From a virus, in IMG/VR virus record IMGVR_UViG_3300009158_000196, positions 1-24,168 of that record: DNA of 24,168 bases; one strand, 5' to 3'. Shown piece by piece: positions 1-8,600 of this stretch; positions within the stretch are counted from its first letter, which is position 1, and each line of letters begins with the position of its first letter. Made by a program: the position numbers and the translations under genes. A model generated the notes under the pieces. That model had not been told where the DNA came from. It did not search any database and saw only the letters and a list, made by a program, of their open reading frames with translations.

Positions 1-168
1 GACTCCGCTACCTGTAACTGGATTGTCAGGAAACTCAACACCATCTGTGACTGCCAAACGCTCAAGACTCGAAACGGCAGATAGAAGTCGAATTGCATTA
101 GCTTGCCTTTCTTCCGTAGCGTCAGGATGAGCGATCCAGTCGGAGAAATACTGCTCGAATGTAATCAC
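1..168 (-). CDS. Probable endolysin, M15/VanY-like, N-terminal part (runs off the window)
   Basis: The first 56 codons of a gene that continues past base 1. It begins with GTG at 168-166, which overlaps the TGA stop of the holin-like gene in a GTGA coupling. The readable part contains FEQYFSDW, then AHPDATEERQANA, then DGVEFPDNPVTGSGV. From memory, this kind of N-terminus heads phage proteins that continue into a zinc-dependent D-Ala-D-Ala carboxypeptidase-like (peptidase M15) fold used as an endolysin or peptidoglycan hydrolase. The catalytic His and Asp residues would lie outside the window, so the enzyme class is not proven here. Its place directly after a one-TM holin-like gene at the end of the structural module fits a lysis role. 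Confidence 0.55.
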   Translation of the reverse strand, partial: MITFEQYFSDWIAHPDATEERQANAIRLLSAVSSLERLAVTDGVEFPDNPVTGSGV

Positions 169-407
169 TTCATATGCTCCTTCGCCCAGACAAAGAGGGA
201 CCATAGCCCTGCACCGACAGCCGCCACGGCCCCTATCATAGTCCCGATGATCTTACTCCCTTTCCACAGGGCGACTAGCTCCGCCAGTGTCGGCTTAATC
301 TCATTCTCCGTAGCTATATGCGCCACGATAATATCTCTGATCTCGCGTAACAGTGTATCCTGTGTATCCATGCGACGGTGCAAGTTTGTGCTCTCATCCG
401 AACCCAT
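165..407 (-). CDS. Holin-like small membrane protein (80 aa)
   Basis: An 80-residue protein with a charged, probably helical N-terminal half (residues 1-50, including RRMDTQDTLLREIRDII) and one strong hydrophobic segment at about residues 52-74 (IIGTMIGAVAAVGAGLWSLF), ending in a short charged tail, KEHMK. The ATG at 407 has an AGGAA ribosome site about 8 bases upstream. Single-pass proteins of this size next to an endolysin are commonly holins or holin-like accessory proteins that let the endolysin reach the wall. The stop is coupled to the next gene through GTGA. No family motif is recognised, so a different membrane protein, for instance an anchor or spanin-like partner, remains possible. 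Confidence 0.6.
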   Translation of the reverse strand: MGSDESTNLHRRMDTQDTLLREIRDIIVAHIATENEIKPTLAELVALWKGSKIIGTMIGAVAAVGAGLWSLFVWAKEHMK

Positions 408-442
408 GCTGCTATTCCTTTCCCCGCTCTCTGGCGGCGATG

Positions 443-532
443 CTAGATTGGCCAGTTGCCCGACCGCTTATCCTTCCGGAGTTGCTTGTTCCAGCGCCAC
501 CGGAAGAGGAGTTTCTTGATATATGTAATCAT
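443..532 (-). CDS. Possible 29-residue basic peptide (weak candidate)
   Basis: The 134-base gap between the tailspike and the holin-like gene (408-541) contains a 29-codon reading frame starting with ATG at 532-530 and ending with TAG at 445-443. The peptide is strongly basic and aromatic (ITYIKKLLFRWRWNKQLRK) and ends RSGNWPI. Its start follows the tailspike stop by only 9 bases, with no convincing Shine-Dalgarno sequence, so translation would depend on coupling. It could be a small lysis or membrane-active peptide or a chance frame. A 7-bp inverted repeat (473-479 and 500-506) lies inside it. Confidence 0.2.
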   Translation of the reverse strand: MITYIKKLLFRWRWNKQLRKDKRSGNWPI

Positions 533-541
533 ACTAGCAAT

Positions 542-2374
542 TTATACCATTATCTTGAAGGTTTTGATGCGAGTAGTGCCGGATGCCACGGTTACACCAG
601 ATCCTGTATTATTAGTAATCACTACCGTCACTTGATTAGTAGCATTGACATAAGCCGAGATGGTACAGCCTCCAAGGTCTTGGTTATGGGATGCTATAGC
701 TATATCTCCCATAGCGATATCATTGAGTCCAGTAAACACTAACGGAGATCTTGCTCCATTAGCTATTGTTCCTGGATTCCAAGGAGTCCCCCATGTGTAC
801 TCGGTTGTGTCTCCGCTGAAATAACTATACAGCCCCCCATTAGCAAAGACGGCGTTAGCAGTTGCATTAACCGAAAAGTCATTCATGTAGTAACGGTTAT
901 AACGACAGTTGGAGTCTGTCTCTGCATAACCATAAGCTTGAGTACCTCCACCACCATCAAAGCAATGGTTGTTACTTACCAACGTGTAACGATGCCCAAT
1001 AGTAGATGTCGAGTACCATCCTTGAATACCACTTTTGTGATTAGCCGTCCCAAGCGTACCATTGCCGTAGCATACATTATCACTGATAATCCCCTGATAC
1101 AGGAAAGACCTAATCCCAGACCCAGCGTTGCTGTAGCACAGGTTGTTGCTCACGTTACTGTAAGCCCCTATGATCTCCATACCACATACAGGGAATCCAT
1201 CATCGTCAGTCCCTGTACCATTCTTACAGATGTTCCCATGAATCTGGTACTGACCATAAGAGTTAGTACCGTCAGTGGTAACGGCTATTCCAGCTCCGTA
1301 TCCAGATCCAGTAAATACGTTCTCAGCTATCGTCAGACGAATGCCTTCATAGCCAGACCCGCTCTTAGTAACCATGTTTCCTCTAATGAATCCGTGGTCG
1401 CTGACGCTCGCACTAGAAGATACATTGATTCCGTGATTCAAGCTACTTTGAGCAGATGTCCTAGAGATTGTATTATCTTCGATGTAAAACCTCTTGCACG
1501 AATCGGCGGCAATGGCGATGTAAGTAAAGTTCTTAACCTCGCACCTGTGTATATGCCAGTCATCCGAGGTGTAGTTAATAACCACGCACTTGTGATTGCT
1601 GAGAAAGCTCGCCGTATTATTTTGATCGAAGGTTATATCTTCGATGGTGTAGTAAGTACACGAAGTCAGCGTAAGCAGAGGTTGGGTGAATGTAGATCCC
1701 GAGTCTGCTTTTATAATTGTAGCACCTTGGCCTGCACCTTTAAGCGCGAAATTGCTAACACTACTCAGCGACATAGAACTCTTGATTAGATAAATTCCTG
1801 GGGGAAATTCCAATGTCCCGCTAGCCGCCGATGCCGCAGTCATCGCAGTCTGAACTGCTGTCGTAACATCCACCGAAGCGGTACGACCAAGCACGTCTGC
1901 TATCTCTGTCGCTGTCATGAAATCAAATACGCTCCAGATATCTCTGTTCTTCGAGAGATAGGGTCGCGCTACCGCACCTGTGCCGCGCTGGAGAAAGTTA
2001 CTTATATTTGAAATCAGTTGGAAGTACGTGCCATCATACACTACAGTTGTGATGGTCCCTGTAGTAAGTTCGCCGCCGGCTAAACTCGTGGAGCCGACCT
2101 TCAGCGTCTTCGCCCCCAAGGAACTCGCACCCATGACAGTCAGAGTTGCTGTCGCCGTATTCGTGTAACCCGCCTTGAAGGTAAAGGTATCGCCGGCGGT
2201 TAGCGTTGTGGCCAGGGACGTACTCGGTAAGGTGATAATCTGAGCATTTGCACTCCCTGTACTGGTGACATAGATGGGATTACTCCCTTTCCAGATCGCG
2301 TCATTAATGGAGTTCAGCCAAGTGGCGAGAACGGTAGTAACTTTCGAGACAAAGGTGGTATCTAGAGATGACAT
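542..2374 (-). CDS. Tailspike with right-handed beta-helix (putative depolymerase)
   Basis: A 610-residue receptor-binding tailspike. Residues 1-130 form a beta-rich, threonine/glycine-rich head-binding or neck region (TLTAGDTFTFKAGYTNTATA and following). Residues about 145-200 contain the junction seen in pectate-lyase-like tailspikes: FDFMTATEIADV, then VDVTTAVQTAMTAAS, then LEFPPGIYLI. Residues about 200-510 show short turns typical of a parallel beta-helix (IEDNTISR, SNNLCYSN, SDNVCYGNG). A short beta-rich C-terminus may trimerise. Such proteins bind and often cleave surface polysaccharide, but no catalytic residues can be assigned by eye. The ATG at 2374 has an AAGGAA site. It is the last structural gene before the lysis genes, which suits a host-range protein. 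Confidence 0.85.
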   Translation of the reverse strand: MSSLDTTFVSKVTTVLATWLNSINDAIWKGSNPIYVTSTGSANAQIITLPSTSLATTLTAGDTFTFKAGYTNTATATLTVMGASSLGAKTLKVGSTSLAGGELTTGTITTVVYDGTYFQLISNISNFLQRGTGAVARPYLSKNRDIWSVFDFMTATEIADVLGRTASVDVTTAVQTAMTAASAASGTLEFPPGIYLIKSSMSLSSVSNFALKGAGQGATIIKADSGSTFTQPLLTLTSCTYYTIEDITFDQNNTASFLSNHKCVVINYTSDDWHIHRCEVKNFTYIAIAADSCKRFYIEDNTISRTSAQSSLNHGINVSSSASVSDHGFIRGNMVTKSGSGYEGIRLTIAENVFTGSGYGAGIAVTTDGTNSYGQYQIHGNICKNGTGTDDDGFPVCGMEIIGAYSNVSNNLCYSNAGSGIRSFLYQGIISDNVCYGNGTLGTANHKSGIQGWYSTSTIGHRYTLVSNNHCFDGGGGTQAYGYAETDSNCRYNRYYMNDFSVNATANAVFANGGLYSYFSGDTTEYTWGTPWNPGTIANGARSPLVFTGLNDIAMGDIAIASHNQDLGGCTISAYVNATNQVTVVITNNTGSGVTVASGTTRIKTFKIMV

Positions 2375-2392
2375 TTGAGTTCCTTAGTTTAG

Positions 2393-4204
2393 TTAATAAA
2401 CACCTGCGTTATAGACGGTAGCATCCCACGCGGAATAGCCGGAAGGTGGTGTGTAGGCGAAGGGGGTGGCTCCGGTGTTTAGGGTGGCATTCTCTGGAGA
2501 AGCTACAGTGCTAATGGTTGGGAAATAGGTTCCGCTAAGTGTATTGGTGGCATATCCAGTTTCTGCTCCACCCGGAGTTCCAGAATTTTCCCATGTTCCA
2601 TTGTCAGAAAAATACAACTTCCCATCTGTTAGGTTAACAGCTACACCAACAACGTGTCCCGCAGCGACAGCACTGCCATATCCAACCGCCCCTCCACCAT
2701 TGATATATTTGCTTCCAGAACTACACCGCATAGCAAAGCCCCCGGAAGCAGTTAGGGTGCTTGCGGTCGACAGAGATGCTAGAGAAACCCCCAAATCGAT
2801 ACCCGTAGTTCCAATAGTAATTTCAAAGTAATATCTTCCTGTGCTCTTCCCCGTATTTGTCCTGACTAACCCATAATTTGGTGGAGCAGCTACGGCCCAA
2901 GACATATTGTTATTGGATAGAGTAAGTCCTCCCCCGACATCGGCATCCTTCGGATTCCAGAACGTCCCATTCGGCGGGGTGTAGGTCAGGGGGTTTTGGC
3001 CGAAGTTGGCTGTGTCGCTCATAGTGGAACTATTGGAACCAAGAGCAGGGTAGAGCGTCCCACTCAGACCCGTATATGCAATCCCTTGAAATGCATTGTT
3101 CTTGTAGAAGCTGACCGTAGCATTATCCAAATCAAGCGCACAACCAATTACATCAGCATTCGTGTAGCTTGCCCCGTAGGCAACAGAGGATGCTCCTGTA
3201 ACCTTGTTTCCTGAGTTCTGATAGCCCCATCCGTTAGCATCTTGACCGAGGTAGTTTGACAAGGTTGCCGAACTATTCGCTATCCCAAGCTCTTGCGTTC
3301 CAACTGTGCCAACGAGAACTTCCCAATAGTATTTCCCTGAAGTTTTGCCAAGCGTATCGCGTACCGTTCCAGTAGAAGCAGTTGTCGCAGCAACAAGGTT
3401 CCCACCACTTAGCGTGACGTTCGCCCCCTTATCACTCGGATTCCAAGTGGCGTAAGGTGTATTCCCCGCATTCGGAAACGCCGCACTTGGTACGGTGAAG
3501 TTGTTGGTGTAGCGGGCAATGCCTTTGGTGATGCGAAGGTCGTCGATGTTTCCGTAGAAATAAGATGAAGCGTCATACCTACGGCCAATGTTTATAGTCG
3601 AAGACAGTGCCGATCCTCCGGCAGTACAAGTAGCAGACAGCTTAAGTACGCCTCCAACAAATATGTTGATTATGTTTCCAACTCGGCATATTGAAACGAA
3701 CGACCAAGCATTCCTTGCTATGTCATATGTCGAGGGGTAACTATTGATATAAACACTTCCTCCGCTTACATATAAAACTGCAACACTAAACGCACTACCG
3801 TTGTCAAATAGATAGACCGTAAAATTGTTATTAGAGTCTGCCCCCCTAGAGAAGATGTATTGGTAGGTCGCCCCCGTAAGAGTCGTTGGGTACACCCAGA
3901 ACTCAACAGTAAAATCACCTGTTGGAACTACGTCAAAGTCTGCGGATGAAGGAGTAGTCAGGTACTGGTTTGTACCACTAAAGTAACCAACTGCTGTTCC
4001 AAACTTCGCCTGAGCTGTCGATGTCGTTGCCCCTGTAACGGTCATCGTGTGACCATACGAACTCGAATCCGTAAACGTAGTCCCACCATTGCTCCCGTCC
4101 ATGTGCAGCAGCAGGACGACGTTGGAGAAGTAGGGGTCGGTGGCCGACGGTGCTGATGCTGCATACATCATCGTAATAATTCGTCGAAGATTAGCCTGAC
4201 TCAT
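2393..4204 (-). CDS. Tail fibre/adhesin with LamG-like and two SPRY-like domains
   Basis: A 603-residue probable receptor-binding protein. After about 20 residues comes a concanavalin/LamG-like jelly roll (about 23-243) with VVLLLHMDGS, FTVEFWVYP and the closing signature YGNIDDLRITKGIARYT. Two tandem SPRY-like domains follow. The first (about 250-415) has GKTSGKYYWEV, LGIANSS, then ALDLDNATVSFYKN. The second (about 420-593) has GKSTGRYYFEI, LGVSLAS, then NLTDGKLYFSDNG. I chose the ATG at 4204 because it overlaps the upstream stop as ATGA. An upstream in-frame GTG at 4225 would add seven residues and has no better ribosome site. LamG and SPRY folds bind glycans or proteins, so adhesion is likely; no enzyme motif is visible. 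Confidence 0.8.
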   Translation of the reverse strand: MSQANLRRIITMMYAASAPSATDPYFSNVVLLLHMDGSNGGTTFTDSSSYGHTMTVTGATTSTAQAKFGTAVGYFSGTNQYLTTPSSADFDVVPTGDFTVEFWVYPTTLTGATYQYIFSRGADSNNNFTVYLFDNGSAFSVAVLYVSGGSVYINSYPSTYDIARNAWSFVSICRVGNIINIFVGGVLKLSATCTAGGSALSSTINIGRRYDASSYFYGNIDDLRITKGIARYTNNFTVPSAAFPNAGNTPYATWNPSDKGANVTLSGGNLVAATTASTGTVRDTLGKTSGKYYWEVLVGTVGTQELGIANSSATLSNYLGQDANGWGYQNSGNKVTGASSVAYGASYTNADVIGCALDLDNATVSFYKNNAFQGIAYTGLSGTLYPALGSNSSTMSDTANFGQNPLTYTPPNGTFWNPKDADVGGGLTLSNNNMSWAVAAPPNYGLVRTNTGKSTGRYYFEITIGTTGIDLGVSLASLSTASTLTASGGFAMRCSSGSKYINGGGAVGYGSAVAAGHVVGVAVNLTDGKLYFSDNGTWENSGTPGGAETGYATNTLSGTYFPTISTVASPENATLNTGATPFAYTPPSGYSAWDATVYNAGVY

Positions 4205-5244
4205 ACTGCCCCCACACAGACCCACTTGGAGGTATCTGCTCTCCAGATGAAAGCCATGTTCAGCCGCGCCGTAGTCACCGTAGTCGCAGGCAGAGCAATC
4301 GTACTAGCTTCAAACTGCGTATCGTAAGTCAGCGCCCTAGCCGCCGTACCCGTTACCGCGATGAACATCACTTGTCCATCCGTAGGAGTCCCAGTAGGGT
4401 TATTGAACTTCAACGCTCCCGCTTGCGCCGTGACAATAAACTCATCCAGGTTATCGCAGTTCAACGAAGTTCCTGTATCCGTAGTATAGGATGCCGCCGA
4501 CAAGATGCGTGGAGTGATCCTCTTATTCGTCAGTGTGGAAGTAGAAGTCAGAGTATCTAGCGTGTCTGTAATAGCTGGGAAGGTAAGCGTGTAGTTCGAT
4601 GCGCCAGCGTTAGCCGAGGTGAAGGTCGAGTAGCCCGTCGATGAACCTAGCAAACGAATATCGCTGTTCGTAAAGGTCTGTACTGCCGTCCACGTTTGCG
4701 CTACTCCGATAGCCGCTAGGGTTGATGTTGCACCTGGAAGTGTATATGTATAAGCTCCGGGGACTGTCCACGCCCAACTATACGCACCCGACGTAGTAAG
4801 AGTAGAGTTATCTGCAAGGGTCAGCGTAGCCGTGGTTGCGGGATTCGTCAGTGTAACTTTCGAAGCAGTAACATCGGTTGTTCCGTTACCTAGGATTACT
4901 TTACCTGAGGTAAGAGTGCCAGTGTTTGTAACTGTCCCTGCTCCCGCCGGCGCTGCCCAAGTTCCATCTCCGCGTAAGAAATTACTAGCACTCGGAGTTC
5001 CGGTTGCAGGGTTAGCCGCCGGCGCAGTAACACTTCCCAATACTGTACCACTACTCGGCGCACCGAGAGTAGTGCCCCAAGCAACTCCCGCAGATACAAC
5101 AACAATACCTGTACCCGTTGGGTAGGAGAAGGCGGCTGCTTGCAGCGCCGTTATCTCGTTAGCCGCCGCAAGGAAGTTCGTCCGCACATCGGCAGTCAAC
5201 GCCGCTACCGCCGTAGGTTTTGTCGGATCAATTGCACTAGTCAT
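4201..5244 (-). CDS. Phage tail fibre-like structural protein (347 aa)
   Basis: A threonine, alanine and glycine-rich 347-residue protein with the fibre signature SNFLRGDGTWAAPA at about residues 87-100, found in many phage tail fibres and in proteins that trimerise along a shaft. Later parts have short beta-strand repeats (STLTTSGAYSWAWTVPGAYT, TLTSTSTLTNKRITPRI). The C-terminal ~90 residues (from about LNCDNLDEF to VCVGAV) look like a compact beta domain. The gene follows the zinc-ribbon gene by a few bases and is coupled through ATGA to the LamG-SPRY adhesin. It may therefore be the shaft or adaptor linking the adhesin to the virion. The exact role is inferred from composition and position. 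Confidence 0.7.
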   Translation of the reverse strand: MTSAIDPTKPTAVAALTADVRTNFLAAANEITALQAAAFSYPTGTGIVVVSAGVAWGTTLGAPSSGTVLGSVTAPAANPATGTPSASNFLRGDGTWAAPAGAGTVTNTGTLTSGKVILGNGTTDVTASKVTLTNPATTATLTLADNSTLTTSGAYSWAWTVPGAYTYTLPGATSTLAAIGVAQTWTAVQTFTNSDIRLLGSSTGYSTFTSANAGASNYTLTFPAITDTLDTLTSTSTLTNKRITPRILSAASYTTDTGTSLNCDNLDEFIVTAQAGALKFNNPTGTPTDGQVMFIAVTGTAARALTYDTQFEASTIALPATTVTTARLNMAFIWRADTSKWVCVGAV

Positions 5245-5248
5245 ATCA

Positions 5249-5641
5249 TCAGTCCCAAAGAGTTAAGCCGCCGTCCCAGGTTGTAGTGCCCAGGTCCCAT
5301 ATTGTATAGGTGTGTGTTGGAGCTATAGGTAGATCCAGGAAGGGAGAGATATACTCTACCAGCCAGCAATCTGCCACTGCATAATCTGCTATCCCAGTCA
5401 TCCCTTCGGGAGTGCAGAATGCACGGAAGGCGTCCGCCGGCATTGGCTGCACCCAGGGAGCCGTAATTACATCAGGAACATTCCGTACAAAGTCCTGCGC
5501 CTCTCGTGGCTCCCAGTGCTCCGGACATACCCAATACCCTTGCCAATGCTTCTTCATCGTGGAGGCTTTGCGCTTCCTCCCGCACTGATAGCATACGGTA
5601 TTCCAGTCGCCGTCGGCAAAGAAATCTGCGCGGCCGGTCAT
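5249..5641 (-). CDS. Small zinc-ribbon phage protein (130 aa)
   Basis: A 130-residue protein with a probable zinc site formed by C17, C20, C39 and H42 (CYQC ... VCPEH). The stretch WVCPEHWEPREAQDFVRNV, with its PEHWEPR core, recurs in small phage proteins of unknown function encoded between virion genes. The C-terminal end has short aromatic repeats (TIWDLGTTTWDGG, LTLWD) that resemble strand-forming fibre or tail segments. The ATG at 5641 overlaps the stop of the giant ejection protein gene (ATGA), so the two are translationally coupled. The role is unknown. Its position suggests a minor tail or fibre-attachment protein rather than a transcription factor. Confidence 0.65.
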   Translation of the reverse strand: MTGRADFFADGDWNTVCYQCGRKRKASTMKKHWQGYWVCPEHWEPREAQDFVRNVPDVITAPWVQPMPADAFRAFCTPEGMTGIADYAVADCWLVEYISPFLDLPIAPTHTYTIWDLGTTTWDGGLTLWD

Positions 5642-8600
5642 TGCGATTGCTCCGAAAGACGTTTATCGATCCTACGTTGCACTGCGAGTCGCTTGGACTC
5701 CGCCTTCGCAGCCGCCCGTTCTTCGAGGGTCTTCCCGTACACTGGCATACCCGCCATACTCCAGGCGGCCTTCTGAGGATTCGCCGACTCAAATCCTTGC
5801 GCTGAGATCGGAGTGAACTGCCGCGCCACATGGCCCAGTCTCGTACCAATCGAAACGTCCTTGCCCCTCTCTACTCCACCCATCCTCGGCGCTCCCTTCG
5901 GTGACCAGTACTCCACATCCCCGAGTTGCGATGCAGTCTCCTTCACAAGGAACGAAGCCTTACCCATCGCTTGCTTGCGCGGATCGAGCAACCAGTGGAA
6001 GGGTTCCATGAAGTGCTTCGACAGTTGCATCGTCGTACCATCCCCGCGATCCAGGCGTGTGGGATCTTTATTATCCCAGAAGTGATGACCGGACATTTGA
6101 TAGTTCAGCGTATCTGCGATTGCGGTGTAGAGGAACGCGCTCCGCATGATGTACTGGCGGTGGAGGTCAGCCAGCTCCGTCGGGTGGAGAAGGCCACGGA
6201 AACCGCCCGAAGGCGTACCCTTGAGTCCTCCCGCCATTCCCGCTGCCAGTCCCAGACCAGCTCCAACGAACCCTCCAACACCTTTGTTCTCCGGATCAAT
6301 CTGTGATCCTAGAATCCCGCCGGCAATGACTGCACTCTCCCTAGGGCCAAAAGCCTTCACAAAAGCCCGAGTCGTGGAGATCGTCCAGTCCGGCGCGAAC
6401 AGAACCAGTCGCATTCCGAAGCGGCCGGTGGGGGACAGTGCTGCCGAGGCCAATTCCCTACCCCAGCGACTGGAGAACTCCCCTACAATCTGCTGGTAAT
6501 TCAAGCCGCCGTACAGGTCATTCGTGAAGCTGGCGGCTGCCCGTCCGATCTCCGCGCGGGACTTGGGGGGTTCCTTTCCTGCCTCAACCATGCGCGCATT
6601 ATTACGGGATAATTCGCTTACCTTATCCGCATAGGTCTCTATCTTCAGCGTGGTATGAAATCTTGCCCACATTGCATCGTCGAAGATATGGTTGAGGGCC
6701 AGTATCGCTCCGGTGGAATACTTGCCAAGGCCTGGCACTGTCTTATCAAGGAACATTGTTGCTGTTTCCAGCCCCTTGTAGATCCCTGGACGTTCCTCTG
6801 CAACGACTGAACCATGACGCTGGCGGGAGAATTCCACTCCATCCTTCATCGCCGAGTCGATCAGGTCGCCGGCTCCTCCTTCTCGAATCATCTTGACTGC
6901 CAGGCTTTCCCCGAATACCACCGGCATGAAGCTTTGCCCAAATACCCGCACTCCACGAATCGGTGACTTGAAGATCGAGGTTGCGCCCAGCATTGCATGT
7001 TCAAGGGCCGTCGCGTGGAAGAGACTCAGGGATACGCCGAGGCGCTTCTGGGTAGAGTTAATCGCATCGAGGGCTCCGAGGATTGCACCAGGGTTGCTCG
7101 AGTCGAATACGAAGCGAAGGTCGGCGGCTATGTCTGGATGGACACGTAAGCCGCGAAGCTGCGGGGCATCAACAAAGACAAACTCGGACGGTGCCTTGCC
7201 TTCCTTCTGTACCAGCTTCGTTCCGTCCGGAAGGGCCGTTTCCCGAAGCGTCTCGATGAATCGGTTATTCGCAATGGCTCTGCCGAGTGAGTCCGAGTAC
7301 ATCGTAATGACTCTGGCAATGTCAGTCGTGACCGGAACGTAGCCAGCTGCTTCCGCTTCCGCTCGAGTCTTATACCCTCGCGGCTTGCCAAAGGGGGATT
7401 CCAGACTTGTACCACCACCTAGTTGCTTCCCCTCGAAGAATCCCCGATCCGCCTTCTGATAGATCCGAGTGGCATAGTCACCGAGCAACTGCTTAACCAC
7501 GCCGGCTCCCTTGGCCAGCTGGCCAAGTCCCTCGTAGAACCCCTTGATCTCCTGGGCAATCTTAAGCTCTATCGGAGACAGCCGCACCGGACGCTCACCT
7601 TCCAGATGGTCATAGATTGCTTCGCGGCGCGCTACATCAGGCACCGTCTCAATAATCCGATTTGCCATCTGGTCGACTGCCCTGCCAAACACCTTCGTCT
7701 CATAGGCCGTCTGCGCAGTCAGTTCATCTATCCGAACGAGCTCCCCTTTATTCTGCGCCCGCTTCACCGCTTCGACCCAAGCTGCCGGCTTCGCATTGGC
7801 CAGGAGGAGTCCGACGCCGGCTCCCCAAGCCGCCCCGGTCAACGGTGCATCCTTGTCCAAATAGGCTCCGAGTGCCGCACCTCCACCAAGGATCGCTATG
7901 TTCGCCAGCACTTTCGGATCAGCGCTCCCCCGTTCCGCCGCTGGAGTCGCCCGATTCTCCGGCACTTCCGCAGCTCCCGTACTCGTATCCCGATAGTCTC
8001 GCAGATACCCGCGCAGAGCTTCCTTCGCCCTGCCTACCCGAGACTTAATCGTACCCTCGGGTACTCCGAAGTGAGTCCCTGCCTCTTCATAGCTCATCCC
8101 CTCGGCCTCTACTGCCAAGAATGCTTCCTTGAATCTCGGGTCAAGCTTCTCCATCGCGGCTTCAAGCCGACCTCCGAGTGCCTTGTTCAGCACAGCTTTC
8201 TCCGGGGTCTCTTGATGTCCCAGAGTATCCGCGATGCTGCTCCTCCCAGTCGCCGGATCTTCCGACATACTCACCGTATCGGGGCGAACCTCAGCTCTCC
8301 GCAGCGAGTCAATCGCTTTGTTCATCACAGCCTTGTGCAGGAAGGTCGAGAACGCCGATTCGCCTCGGAATGTCCCGTCAGCCACAGCCTTCATCGCGCT
8401 AAGCATTCCCTCTTGCAGGACACTCTCCACATCCACCCCCTGCCGCCCGAACTTGGATTCCAGCATCCGAAGGGTTCGAGGGGCATTCTGGCGGTACAGC
8501 TCTGTGGCTGCGTGTTGTGCGTCCTTACCCCCTGCGCGAATAGCCTCAAGAAGCATCGGCTCCGACTTTCCTTTCAGGGCAAGACCGAGTCCAAGTCCAG

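Noticed and set aside
473-506. 7-bp inverted repeat CTTCCGG/CCGGAAG as a terminator
   Set aside because: The loop is 20 bases and no U run follows in either direction.
938-1789. A 283-codon plus-strand frame opposite the tailspike
   Set aside because: No recognisable domain, no ribosome site, and the minus strand codes for a convincing beta-helix tailspike throughout.
4205-4225. GTG start for the LamG-SPRY adhesin adding seven residues
   Set aside because: The ATG at 4204 makes a standard ATGA coupling with the upstream stop, and the GTG has no better ribosome site.
542-5244. Diversity-generating retroelement acting on the fibre genes
   Set aside because: No reverse transcriptase, no template repeat and no C-type lectin variable region were seen in the window.
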